Shown: in pieces, positions 34,692 through 43,306 of the stretch
Numbering within the stretch: position 1 is the stretch's first letter
Layout of the letters: each line of letters begins with the position of its first letter
Assembly: GCA_023450935.1 (NCBI GenBank)
Contig: JAEXGH010000029.1
Location: forward strand, 62,001-126,000
Origin: Verrucomicrobiota bacterium
GTDB lineage: Bacteria; Verrucomicrobiota; Verrucomicrobiia; Opitutales; Intestinicryptomonadaceae
Direction: 5' to 3'
DNA: 64,000 nt
Notes under the pieces: generated by a model
The model's database searches: none
Told to the model about the DNA's origin: nothing
Seen by the model: the letters and a program-made list of their open reading frames with translations, nothing else
Made by a program: the position numbers and the translations under genes

Positions 34692-37001
34692 TCAATCTTT
34701 GTTGTTTCTAATCAGCCACTTATTGGTTGATTTTTTTAGCGAAGACTTTGAAAGTTTTTCTCCGTTTTCGTCGCGTAAAAGTGGGCAGTGGTAAAATTCC
34801 GGAATCTCCCATTCCATTGCGCGGTATACCAAAATTTGCCGCGCCGTGGAAAGAAGCAAATCTTCTCCGCGAACGACCTCGGTGATTTTCATAGCGTGGT
34901 CGTCGGCAACTACGGCAAGTTCGTATGAAGGCTCGCCCGACTTCCTCCACACGAGGAAGTCGCCAAAATCTTCGCCGGCAACGAAAGAATGTTCGCCCGA
35001 ACGGTTATCTGTAAACGTAATTGTTTCTCCATCGGGAACTTTAAAACGCCAATTTACAAGTTTCGGGTTTTCCATCTGTTGAAAATCAAAGTGTTCATTG
35101 CGTAGTTGCGGAGGAAAAATACGCTCGGTTTCGCAAAAATCGAATATGCGGGCGGGGAATTTCGAGATTGCCTTGATTTCGCTGCGCGACGCGTTTGATG
35201 GATACACGACTTTTTTGGTAATTAATTCCTCCATAACTTGCCAATAGTAGTCAAGCCGTTCGCTTTGTCGGTAGGGTGCATATTCGCCGCCGATGTTGTA
35301 GCCTTCGTTGCAGACGATGTTTATTGTAGCTAAGTCTTTGATTGTTTCATTGATAAATTCATGGGAACAACGTTCGGAATCAATGTCTTCAATGCGTAAA
35401 ACCAAGTCGCCGTTTCGCGCTTTTGCGCGTCTTTGGGCAGTTTCAAAAGTTTTTGCATGTCCTATATGCAACAGGCCAGACGGAGTGGGGGCTATGCGTC
35501 CCCTGTATTTTTTTGTGCTGTCTGGAAAATTTGCGTCCAAAAAGTCGCGCAGTGCAATGGCCGTTTCAAAACCAACCCCCTCAACCTGTCGAAGTTGGGC
35601 GACAGTTGCGGACTTTACTTTCGCTATTGAGCCGAAGTGTTTTAGTATGGCGTTCTTGCGTTTTTCTCCGAGTGGTTTGAAGTCGTCCAAGATACTTTCG
35701 CGGATTTTTTTCGAACGCAACTGTTCGTTGAAAGAATTTGCGAATCTGTGGGCTTCGTCGCGGACTCTCTGCAGAAGTTTTAGACCTTCGTTTGTTCGCG
35801 GCAACTTTATTTCGGAAAAGTCTTCCAAAACGATAGTCTCTTCTTTTTTTGCAAGCCCCGCGATAAACGGTTGCGGTATACCCGCTTCATCAAAGGCTTT
35901 CATTGCCGAAAAAACCTGTCCTTTGCCGCCGTCTATTAAAACGATATCTGGCATCGGGGTGTGTTCTTCGAACAGACGTTTATAGCGACGCAAAACAACT
36001 TCGTGCATTGCGCGGAAGTCGTCGTTGCCGATGAAGGTTTTTATTTTGAAGTGTCTGTATTTTTGTTTTACCGGTTCGCCGTCTTCAAAATGGACCATAC
36101 TTGCAACGCAGAAACTTCCCGAAATATGCGAGATATCGAAGCACTCAATTACACGCGGCAATTCATTGAGCTTCAGGGTGTTTTTGAGGGCATTCATAGC
36201 CGTTTGCGCCACATATTCAGGCGTGCGTGAAATATCCACGTTCGAATTGCGGCGCGCGTTGGCTTCAATAGTCTGCTCTATTGCGTCGATTAAATCGCGG
36301 TATTTTGCGGCCTTTTCAAATTCGAGATTTTTAGAGGCTTCTACCATTTTTTCGCGAGCCTGCTCTATTGCGTTTTTGTTTTTCCCCCTCAGGTATTCGA
36401 GCGCGTAGCCTACGCGTTCGGCATATTCTTCTTGGCTTACGACATTTGGAAATTTTGAAATTTCGCTGCGGGCGTCATCATATAAAAGCCAACTATTATG
36501 GTCGAGTTTCTTTGGGCGCGCGTCCGAAAGGAGTATGCCGAACTTTTTTTTAAGCTCGTTGAGCGCGCTTCTTATTGCGGCCGGCCCGAGGTATGGCCCG
36601 AAATACAGCGAATTATCGTCTTTGCGGTTGCGCACGAAGGTAAAGCGTGGGAGCGGTTCAAAAATCTCTACGCGCAAAAGCAGGAAGTTTTTGTTGTCTT
36701 TCTCCAAGGTATTGTAGCGCGGTTTCCACTGCTTTATTAGTTTGCTTTCAAGGAGTAGCGCTTCGGCTTCTGTCTTTGTCTTTACATAGTCGAAGTCGCA
36801 AATGCAATCGGAGAGGGAGGCGATTTTCCCGTTGTAGGCTTTGTATTTTGCGTCCTTGCGGAAATAGTGCGAAACGCGGCGTTTTAGATTGACCGCTTTG
36901 CCGATGTATATTACCTGTCCAAGAGCGTCTTTCATTATGTAGACGCCGCTTGTAGAGGGAAGTGCGCGCAGTTTTTGCTTTATAAGCGAATTTGTATCCA
37001 T
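34692..37001 (-). CDS. uvrC: UvrC excinuclease fused to a GluQRS-like glutamyl-tRNA synthetase domain
   Basis: One 769-residue reading frame carries a full UvrC: GIY-YIG nuclease (19-34 core), UVR domain (about 207-245), RNase H-like nuclease with Asp in IECFDISH (289) and LIDGGKGQ, and helix-hairpin-helix (about 455-490). After about eight linker residues a class I synthetase catalytic domain starts (499 on). It shows TPSGLLHIGHAKTF, the RIEDID motif, VVRGEDLL and KLSKS (749-753). This is the glutamyl-Q tRNA(Asp) synthetase type. The zinc-binding Cys are absent, and the protein ends about 15 residues after KLSKS. It follows mutS by 6 bases. Confidence 0.9.
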   Translation of the reverse strand: MDTNSLIKQKLRALPSTSGVYIMKDALGQVIYIGKAVNLKRRVSHYFRKDAKYKAYNGKIASLSDCICDFDYVKTKTEAEALLLESKLIKQWKPRYNTLEKDNKNFLLLRVEIFEPLPRFTFVRNRKDDNSLYFGPYLGPAAIRSALNELKKKFGILLSDARPKKLDHNSWLLYDDARSEISKFPNVVSQEEYAERVGYALEYLRGKNKNAIEQAREKMVEASKNLEFEKAAKYRDLIDAIEQTIEANARRNSNVDISRTPEYVAQTAMNALKNTLKLNELPRVIECFDISHISGSFCVASMVHFEDGEPVKQKYRHFKIKTFIGNDDFRAMHEVVLRRYKRLFEEHTPMPDIVLIDGGKGQVFSAMKAFDEAGIPQPFIAGLAKKEETIVLEDFSEIKLPRTNEGLKLLQRVRDEAHRFANSFNEQLRSKKIRESILDDFKPLGEKRKNAILKHFGSIAKVKSATVAQLRQVEGVGFETAIALRDFLDANFPDSTKKYRGRIAPTPSGLLHIGHAKTFETAQRRAKARNGDLVLRIEDIDSERCSHEFINETIKDLATINIVCNEGYNIGGEYAPYRQSERLDYYWQVMEELITKKVVYPSNASRSEIKAISKFPARIFDFCETERIFPPQLRNEHFDFQQMENPKLVNWRFKVPDGETITFTDNRSGEHSFVAGEDFGDFLVWRKSGEPSYELAVVADDHAMKITEVVRGEDLLLSTARQILVYRAMEWEIPEFYHCPLLRDENGEKLSKSSLKKSTNKWLIRNNKD

Positions 37002-37007
37002 CGACTT

Positions 37008-39566
37008 TTAAAACAACGACAACTGTTTGAAGTTGCTGTCGTCGTTCTTGTTCGATTTTGAATGTTTACGTGTTTGGTCGAGATTTACCACAATCTCGTC
37101 GTTTTCCGATTCAAGTTCCTGCAAAACGTCTTTTGCGCGCTGGATAACCTTTTCGGGCAGTCCGGCAAGGCGCGCTACTTGTATGCCGTATGATTTATCC
37201 GCCGCGCCTTTTTCTATTGTGCGCGCAAATATTATTTCGTCGTTCCACTCCTTGACGTTTACTCTGTAGTTTACAAGGCGGGGAAGGGCGTCTTCAAGTT
37301 TTGTTATTTCGTGGTAATGCGTTGCAAAAAGCGTTTTGGGGCCGCGTTTGCCCGAGCCGTGTATAAATTCTACTACTGCCCAAGCAATACTTAAACCATC
37401 GTAAGTGCTTGTTCCCCTGCCTATTTCATCGAGAATTATCAGAGACTTGTCGGTGGCATTATTCAATATATTTGCTGTTTCATTCATCTCAACCATAAAG
37501 GTAGAGTTTCCGCGCGAAAGTTCGTCGCTTGCGCCGACGCGGCTGAAAATTCTATCTACAACGCCAATCGAACAACGTTTTGCCGGCACGAAGCACCCCG
37601 TTTGCGCCATAAGCGTAATCAGCGCAATTTGACGGATATATGTAGATTTACCCGCCATATTCGGCCCTGTTATGAGGGCGATTTGCTCGCCCGAAGACGA
37701 TATGAATGTGTCGTTGGGAACGAACGATTGTGTTCTTGCAAACCCCAATCCGTTGGAGCGCAACATTTGTTCCACGACGGGGTGGCGTCCTTCCGAAATG
37801 TCGATTTTATCGGTAGAGTTTACGTCTGGCTTGCAATAATCCCATTGGGTTGCCAGTTCCGCCCAGCCCCTATACACGTCGATTTCCGCGAGAATATCGG
37901 CTGCATAGCAGAGTTCGTCGGCAAAGTTAATTACGTTGGCCACAATGTCTTGGAAAAGTTCGAATTCCCGCTCCTTCGCTCGTTCCGCCGCTGTAAGAAT
38001 TTCGCGTTCGTGTTTTTTAAGCTCTTCGGTTGTATAACGTTCGGCGTTTGTCATTGTCTGCCGCCTTATGTAGTTATCGGGCACGAGCGACAAAAACGAC
38101 TTTGTAACTTCTATAAAATACCCGAATGCGCCGTTGTATTTTATGCGCAGGTTGCGTATTCCCGTTCGTTCTTGCTCGGCTTTTTCCATTTCGGCGAGCC
38201 AGTTGAGGTTGTTTGCCGACAGTGCGCGGATTTCGTCGAGCGTTTGGTCGAACCCCGTTTTTATAACATCGCCGTCTTGAATTTTATTCGGCATATCTTC
38301 GTTGAGAGCCGACTGCAAAAATTCGCGTAGGTCGTCGAAATCGTCGATTTTTTCCGCCAAAGCTTGGCAGTTCCCTCCTTCTATGCTTCTTAGAACTTCC
38401 TTAATTGGAGAGAATTGCGAAATACTCGCAAGAATGGCGAGCAGCTCGCGCGGCGGGCGCAGGCGGTTCTGGAAACGCGCTAAAATTCTTTTTATGTCGC
38501 GTATTTGCGAGAGCAGCTCGGCAAGGCGCGCGCATTCTTCGGGCGATTGGCAGAATTCTTCCACGATGTTTTGACGGCGGCAGATTTCGTCGATGTCGAT
38601 TGTGGGGGCTGCGAGATAACTTTCAAGCAGACGCGCTCCCGCGCTTGTTTTGGTTCTGTCCATCACGGCAATTAGGCTGCCGTCGCGCGCGCCCGTTGTG
38701 GCTTTGAAAATTTCGAGGTTGCGCTGGGTTGAAGGGTCGATGAGCACCGACTTTTTACCCGAAAATCTCCTGATTGTGCGCAGGTTTTGCGGGCGTTCGC
38801 GCAGGTTCTCGGTTGCATAAAACACTAACGCGCCCGCTGGCCCCGCAAGTTGCGACCCGCGCGGAATGCCGAACCCATCGAGGTTTGCAACTTTTAGAGT
38901 GTCGAGCAGTTGCGTTGTGCCGAAATCGGGCGCAAAACGGTAGTCGTGAAGCAGCGTTATGGGACGCAGGTCAACGATGTTTCTGAAAAGCACGTTCCAC
39001 GCGGCGAGTTTTTTGTCGGCGTCACAGCGTTCCTTGAACGTTTCGGGCAGGATAATTTCCTTGGGGTTGCATGCGGATAGCACGGGTAGGAAATCTTCGG
39101 GTTTGTCGAATTCGGCGCAGAAAAAGTCGGCAGTGCTAAGGTCGAGCCATGCGGCGTAGAGGGTTTTCGCCCTGTCAAAGTCGATGGCAAGCACGAAGTT
39201 GCTGTGGATTCCCTGCAGGTGGTTGTCGTCTATGGTAGTGCCGGGGGTGAGGATTCTGCTGAGCGAACGTTTGACGATTTTCCCCGGTTTGGGGTTTTCG
39301 TCCTGCTCGCAAATGGCGACTTTCTTGCCCGATTCCAGCAGCTTTTGAATGTATCTGTCGGCGCTGTGGTAGGGCACGCCCGCCATGGGGTAGTTTTGGC
39401 GTTTTGTGAGCGTAATTCCCAGTATCCGCGAGCCTTCAAGGGCGTCGTCGTAGAACATTTCGTAAAAATCGCCGAGTCTGAACATAAGCACGGTATCTTG
39501 CGGCAGCGAACTGCGCACCTGCCAGTATTGTTCCATCATCGGAGTATTTTTGTCTGTATCGGCCAT
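37008..39566 (-). CDS. mutS: DNA mismatch repair protein MutS
   Basis: An 852-residue MutS. The mismatch-binding wedge motif is FRLGDFYEMF near residues 24-33. The ABC ATPase motifs are TGPNMAGKSTYIRQ (Walker A), LDEIGRGTSTYDG (Walker B and D-loop) and ATHYHE. A C-terminal tail ends in KQLSLF. It recognises mispairs and recruits MutL. The gene is followed directly by the uvrC fusion, giving a two-gene DNA-repair unit. The divergent fmdB gene starts 82 bases upstream. Confidence 0.96.
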   Translation of the reverse strand: MADTDKNTPMMEQYWQVRSSLPQDTVLMFRLGDFYEMFYDDALEGSRILGITLTKRQNYPMAGVPYHSADRYIQKLLESGKKVAICEQDENPKPGKIVKRSLSRILTPGTTIDDNHLQGIHSNFVLAIDFDRAKTLYAAWLDLSTADFFCAEFDKPEDFLPVLSACNPKEIILPETFKERCDADKKLAAWNVLFRNIVDLRPITLLHDYRFAPDFGTTQLLDTLKVANLDGFGIPRGSQLAGPAGALVFYATENLRERPQNLRTIRRFSGKKSVLIDPSTQRNLEIFKATTGARDGSLIAVMDRTKTSAGARLLESYLAAPTIDIDEICRRQNIVEEFCQSPEECARLAELLSQIRDIKRILARFQNRLRPPRELLAILASISQFSPIKEVLRSIEGGNCQALAEKIDDFDDLREFLQSALNEDMPNKIQDGDVIKTGFDQTLDEIRALSANNLNWLAEMEKAEQERTGIRNLRIKYNGAFGYFIEVTKSFLSLVPDNYIRRQTMTNAERYTTEELKKHEREILTAAERAKEREFELFQDIVANVINFADELCYAADILAEIDVYRGWAELATQWDYCKPDVNSTDKIDISEGRHPVVEQMLRSNGLGFARTQSFVPNDTFISSSGEQIALITGPNMAGKSTYIRQIALITLMAQTGCFVPAKRCSIGVVDRIFSRVGASDELSRGNSTFMVEMNETANILNNATDKSLIILDEIGRGTSTYDGLSIAWAVVEFIHGSGKRGPKTLFATHYHEITKLEDALPRLVNYRVNVKEWNDEIIFARTIEKGAADKSYGIQVARLAGLPEKVIQRAKDVLQELESENDEIVVNLDQTRKHSKSNKNDDSNFKQLSLF

Positions 39567-39648
39567 TTTTTTTTGACAGAATTCTAAATTTTACAATTAT
39601 CCAATACAATATTTTTGTAAAATTTTTTCAATTATTTTGTGGACTATT

Positions 39649-39894
39649 ATGCCTATTTTTGAATACAGATGCAAAAAATGCGGCGAAGTTTTCGAACTTC
39701 TTGTGCGCGCCGACGAAAAACCTCAATGTCCCAGCTGCAAAAGCAAACGCCTTCAAAAGCTGCTTTCCACATTCAACGCGGGCGCGTCGTGCGGCTCGCG
39801 CAGCGAATTGAAACACCGCTCGGGCGAATGCGGCGGCGGGCACTGTTGTGCGGGCGGCGGGCACTGTTGCTGCGGGGGACACTGCAACCACTAA
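39649..39894 (+). CDS. FmdB-type zinc-ribbon protein
   Basis: An 81-residue protein with the FmdB zinc ribbon: MPIFEYRCKKCG, then CPSCKSKRLQKLL. The C-terminus is an unusual Cys/His/Gly-rich run (GGGHCCAGGGHCCCGGHCNH) that could bind more metal. Function of the family is unknown. The stop overlaps the start of the TPR lipoprotein gene. The gene starts a four-gene unit. Confidence 0.85.
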   Translation: MPIFEYRCKKCGEVFELLVRADEKPQCPSCKSKRLQKLLSTFNAGASCGSRSELKHRSGECGGGHCCAGGGHCCCGGHCNH

Positions 39895-40937
39895 TGTTTA
39901 GGACGAAAACAGTTCGGTGTTCTACGGACGGAGTGCGCGCGCGTTCCGTTGCGGAAGCGGTTTCGGCGCGGGCGGCGAAGTTTGCCGTTTCGGCTGTCGC
40001 GGCGTTGGTGTGCGGGGCATGTGCTTCGCAAAAAACGCTTCCGTCGCGCGATACCGACGCCGACGGAGGTTCGGTTGTGGCGGCGCGCTCTTCCCGCGGC
40101 TCGGCGGAGGTTGCGGGCTGCAATTCCTACACGTTCGCCCAGCGCAGGATTCTCGACATTCTCAAGGCGCAGGACGACCTCTTCTCAGACCCGAATATAG
40201 GCGCAAGTAACGAACTTGCCGACGCGGAGCTTTTGACAAAGGCAATGCGCGTGAATTCGCTTTGGAAAACTTTTTTTCTCGACAATCCCGACGATTTCGA
40301 AGCGCACGTGCTCTACGGCAAATTTTTGAGGCGCATAGGCCAGCCCGACCGCGCCTACGAAACGTTCAAACGCGCCGACGAACTGTGTCCCGACACACCC
40401 GTCGTTCTCCAGCAGTTGTCGGCTCTGGAGGCGGAATCGGGCGAGACCGTCAAGGCGTTCGGACACGTCCGCGCCGCGCTTGCCGCCGAACCCCGCAACG
40501 CGGTATTTTTGCTGCAATGCGCCTATATAATGGTGCTCGGCAAGAATGAAATCACCGGAGAGGGGAAACTCCTTTCGCCCGCCGAGTTCGACGCGCTTTT
40601 GTCGGCGTGCTATCGGAAAATCGCCGAGCAAAACCCCGACGACCGCGCCGCAAAGGTGCGCTATGCGCAGTCTTTTTACGATTTGTTTGCGCCCGATTGG
40701 CAAAAAGCGTTGTCTATTTGGCGGGAGTTGGAGGAGTCGGCTTCGCTGAATCTCGAACGGCAGACCGCCCGCGCCAATATCGCCCGCGTGCTCGTAGAGC
40801 TTGGGCGCGACTCCGAAGCGGAACAAATTTTACAAACAGTTGACGCACCCTCGCTTGTCCGCGCCAAAACACTGCTTTTGCGCGAAATCAAACAGGCGGG
40901 CGGTTCGCGGGAAAAACCGAAAAGCAATGGAAGATAA
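39894..40937 (+). CDS. TPR-repeat lipoprotein
   Basis: A 347-residue protein that starts at the ATG overlapping the fmdB stop (TAATG). A signal segment ends in a lipobox-like CGAC (about residue 42). Tetratricopeptide-like helices follow (for example LYGKFLRRIGQPDRAYETFKRA, and RANIARVLVELGRDSEAEQIL). It probably scaffolds other proteins in the periplasm. The frame is open further upstream, but that part overlaps fmdB in another frame and is a shadow. The next gene starts 2 bases after the stop. Confidence 0.8.
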   Translation: MFRTKTVRCSTDGVRARSVAEAVSARAAKFAVSAVAALVCGACASQKTLPSRDTDADGGSVVAARSSRGSAEVAGCNSYTFAQRRILDILKAQDDLFSDPNIGASNELADAELLTKAMRVNSLWKTFFLDNPDDFEAHVLYGKFLRRIGQPDRAYETFKRADELCPDTPVVLQQLSALEAESGETVKAFGHVRAALAAEPRNAVFLLQCAYIMVLGKNEITGEGKLLSPAEFDALLSACYRKIAEQNPDDRAAKVRYAQSFYDLFAPDWQKALSIWRELEESASLNLERQTARANIARVLVELGRDSEAEQILQTVDAPSLVRAKTLLLREIKQAGGSREKPKSNGR

Positions 40938-40939
40938 TT

Positions 40940-41614
40940 ATGACACCCGAAATTATTTCACAGATTAGAAGCGGGGGAATTTTGTATGTCCTCCTAGTCA
41001 TTGCAATTACCATGCGCGAATTCGGACGCGCCTATGCCGCCGACAAGCTTGGTTGCGTGCTTCCGCGCATGCAGGGCAGGGTGACGGTAAACCCCCTTGC
41101 CCATATGGATTTGATAGGGACTGTCGTTTTCCCGATTGCCTGCATTGCTCTTTCCACGGGCACGGGTTTTCCGCTCATTTTCGGTTGGGGCAAGCCCGTA
41201 GAAGCGGGATTCTCAAACCCCAAAACATTCGTCCGCGACGACGTTATTTTTACGCTCAGCGGGGCGTCGGCGAATCTCGTAATAGCCCTGATTTCCGCGT
41301 TGTTGTTGACGCTGTTTCACGCGTTCGGGCTGGAGGACTTCGCAACGGTTGCGGGTTTTTCCATTATGATTAACGCGGTGCTGTTTGTCATAAACATGCT
41401 GCCCGTGCCGCCGCTCGACGGCGGGAGGCTGCTCAAGCACGCCACGGGAATGTCGGACTCCACCTACATGGCGTTGGCTCGATACGGAATTTTCATTTTC
41501 TTTGCGCTTGTGTTTTTTCCGCCCACAAAGAAAATCATCATGATTTTGTTCAACTTAGTCAGCGCGGTTTTTTTCAGAATAGCCGAGCTGCTCACGGGAA
41601 TTTTCGTAAAGTAA
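40940..41614 (+). CDS. Site-2-protease-family membrane protein lacking the HExxH zinc motif
   Basis: A 224-residue membrane protein with the M50/S2P fold: N-terminal helix, GRVTVNPLAHMDLIGT, a membrane region and the second-half motif NMLPVPPLDGGRLL with Asp160. The catalytic HExxH expected in the second helix is replaced by REFGR (26-30), so both zinc His are lost and only Glu27 remains. It is probably not a protease. It lies within a tight unit with the TPR lipoprotein (2 bases) and the fmdB-like gene (1 base), so it may serve as a membrane partner for them. Confidence 0.83.
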   Translation: MTPEIISQIRSGGILYVLLVIAITMREFGRAYAADKLGCVLPRMQGRVTVNPLAHMDLIGTVVFPIACIALSTGTGFPLIFGWGKPVEAGFSNPKTFVRDDVIFTLSGASANLVIALISALLLTLFHAFGLEDFATVAGFSIMINAVLFVINMLPVPPLDGGRLLKHATGMSDSTYMALARYGIFIFFALVFFPPTKKIIMILFNLVSAVFFRIAELLTGIFVK

Positions 41615-41615
41615 T

Positions 41616-41879
41616 ATGCCCATATACAGATACACGACAATAGAGCCCGACGGAAGCGAAGGCGAGGAATTCGAAGTCGAACAGTCGATTTCCGCCGAAC
41701 CGCTGAAGGTTCACCCCGAAAACGGAAGGCCCGTAAAGCGCGTTTACGACAGACTCAACATAAACATTGAGTATACGGCGGGGAAGGAGAAATCGCTGTC
41801 GGACACGGGGAGGATAAAGAAGGCGGGCTTTACCATTTTGGAGAGGGATAAGTTGACGGGGAAATACTTCAAAAAATAA
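41616..41879 (+). CDS. FmdB-like protein without zinc cysteines
   Basis: An 87-residue protein whose MPIYRYTTIEPDG opening and SISAEPLKVHPENGRPVKRVY segment follow the FmdB pattern. All four zinc-binding Cys are absent. It is the last gene of the fmdB/TPR/S2P-like unit and pairs with the Cys-containing FmdB at its start. A perfect 13-bp hairpin begins 4 bases after its stop. Confidence 0.75.
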   Translation: MPIYRYTTIEPDGSEGEEFEVEQSISAEPLKVHPENGRPVKRVYDRLNINIEYTAGKEKSLSDTGRIKKAGFTILERDKLTGKYFKK

Positions 41880-41904
41880 ATGCGTGAAACGCAGCTTTAT
41901 GCTG

Positions 41905-42130
41905 CGTTTCACGTTTGTTGTTGCTCGGTCACGTAGGCTAACTACGCTCCCATCGCAACAAAAACGTGAAGCCTTGCCTAAAACTACGTTTGACGCATTT
42001 ACAAGGGGCGAAGCTTTAACGAATAGTCCAAGCGGGATTGGCTATGCCAATCCGCGCCGCTTTAGGAAATGTAAAAAATTTCGCGAAACAATCGGCAGTG
42101 GGACAGTAGGTCAACTACAGCCGCCACCGC
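41905..42130 (+). repeat. 226-base direct repeat, copy 1
   Basis: Copy 1 matches 42255-42480 with five substitutions and no gaps, at a spacing of exactly 350 bases. It contains a hairpin (TTCACGTTT...AAACGTGAA arms), one small hairpin unit with tip ATTGGC/GCCAAT, and nested hairpins such as GTAG/CTAC within GTGG/CCAC. Confidence 0.93.
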
Positions 42131-42254
42131 CTCAATTTCGCAACGTCTTGTCTAAAACGCAATTTGACGCGTTCACAAGAGACACGGGCTTTAATCAATA
42201 GTCAAAGGCGTATTGGCTTTTGCCAATCGCCGCCACTTTAAAAAATGTAAAAAA

Positions 42255-42480
42255 CGTTTCACGTTTGTTGTTGCTCGGTCATGTAGGCTAACTACGCTCC
42301 CATCGCAACAAAAACGTGAATCCTTGCCTAAAACTATGTTTGACGCATTTACAAGGGGCGAAGCTTTAATGAATAGTCCAAGCGGGATTGGCTATGCCAA
42401 TCCGCGCCGCTTTAGGAAATGTAAAAAATTTCGCGAAACAATCGGCAGTGGGGCAGTAGGTCAACTACAGCCGCCACCGC
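42255..42480 (+). repeat. 226-base direct repeat, copy 2
   Basis: This is the second copy of the 41905-42130 sequence, with five base differences. The 124 bases between the copies include one further hairpin unit with a different loop (TATTGGC/GCCAATC). Confidence 0.93.
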
Positions 42481-42579
42481 AAATTTTTTTTGAAGCCTCG
42501 CCTGAAGCTCAATTTGTATTCGCTCGCACAAGAGTGTTTCTCTTGCGCCGATGAAATAAAGGCGCAATTCAACGTCTCA

Positions 42580-42668
42580 CCCCTGCGGGGTAATTGCTGC
42601 GCAATTATACATCCCAAAAGTTTGCCTACGGCAACTTTTGTGATGACGCGCAAGGGGCGAAGCCCCTT
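42580..42668 (+). repeat. String of four consecutive short palindromes
   Basis: Four hairpins follow one another in 89 bases: CCCC-TGC-GGGG (42580-42590), TAATTGC-TGC-GCAATTA (42591-42607), CAAAAGTTTGCC/GGCAACTTTTG (42615-42640) and AAGGGGC-GAA-GCCCCTT (42652-42668). No gene is seen across them. Confidence 0.75.
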
Positions 42669-43210
42669 GACCTGAACGTTCTTTGTGTTATTCGGCGTAG
42701 CTAACCGCTATGCCTTTTCTGTGAATATTCGCATTGCTTCACAATAGCTTGGATATTCTAAACATAAACTTCAATCAAAGAGCAAAGGCAAATCGACTAC
42801 GCCGATTGCCGCCACTTTCGGAATTATAAAAAATGCCCGAGAGCGTTTGCTTCGACGAGTTTATGAAACAAAAGGCGAAACAAAGTTTCGCCTGATTTAT
42901 ATAATAGAAAACTTCAACCGCCATGCAAAGCGGCATTGGCTATGCCAATCCGCGTTTTTTATGTATTGGGAAGTGGCGCAAATTGGCTAAGCTAATGTAG
43001 CTTTAATTTCAAATTAAAGTTTTTTACATGACGTGCACCGACGTAGATTGATTGAAGCCAATGCTACCTTACTTTAATTAGTAGACAAAGCGGGATTGGC
43101 TATGCCAATCCGCGCCCCTTTAAGTTAAAAAGCGTGAGGCTCGAGGCAGGATTTGCGTTTTAACGAGCGTAGCGGGCTTAACGCCCGTAAGTCGAAGTTA
43201 AAACCAAATG

Positions 43211-43306
43211 ATGCCCGAGAGCGTTTGCTTATGAAAATTTTTTATTTCCTTTTTCACTTAATAAAAAATTTTCATTTTCATAAGCAAACGCGTCCTCACG
43301 CTTTTT
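43211..43306 (+). repeat. Long constant-end hairpin, copy overlapping the DUF475 gene end
   Basis: The constant end GCCCGAGAGCGTTTGCTT pairs with AAGCAAACGCG followed by a CTCACGC block. Inside, ATGAAAATTTTTTATT pairs with AATAAAAAATTTTCAT. The right end overlaps the last codons and the stop of the DUF475 gene. Confidence 0.8.

Larger units (their letters stand above)
41883..43306 (+). repeat. Cluster D: 1.4-kb repeat-filled region without genes
   Basis: No convincing gene lies between the fmdB-like stop (41879) and the convergent DUF475 stop (43296). The region starts with a perfect 13-bp hairpin (41883-41913). Small hairpin units sit at about 42027-42064, 42202-42240, 42377-42414, 42782-42820, 42924-42955, 42970-43005 and 43085-43124, with a partial one near 43042. 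One end of the long-hairpin family is at 42833-42900 and a complete copy is at 43211-43306. A 226-base direct duplication and a string of short palindromes also occur here. Confidence 0.85.

Noticed and set aside
41905..42480. Insertion sequence hypothesis for the 226-base duplication
   Set aside because: No transposase frame, no terminal inverted repeats at the copy borders and no target duplication; local duplication explains it better.
42465..42653. Minus-strand 62-codon frame in repeat cluster D
   Set aside because: It is made of palindromic repeat sequence and has no coding features.
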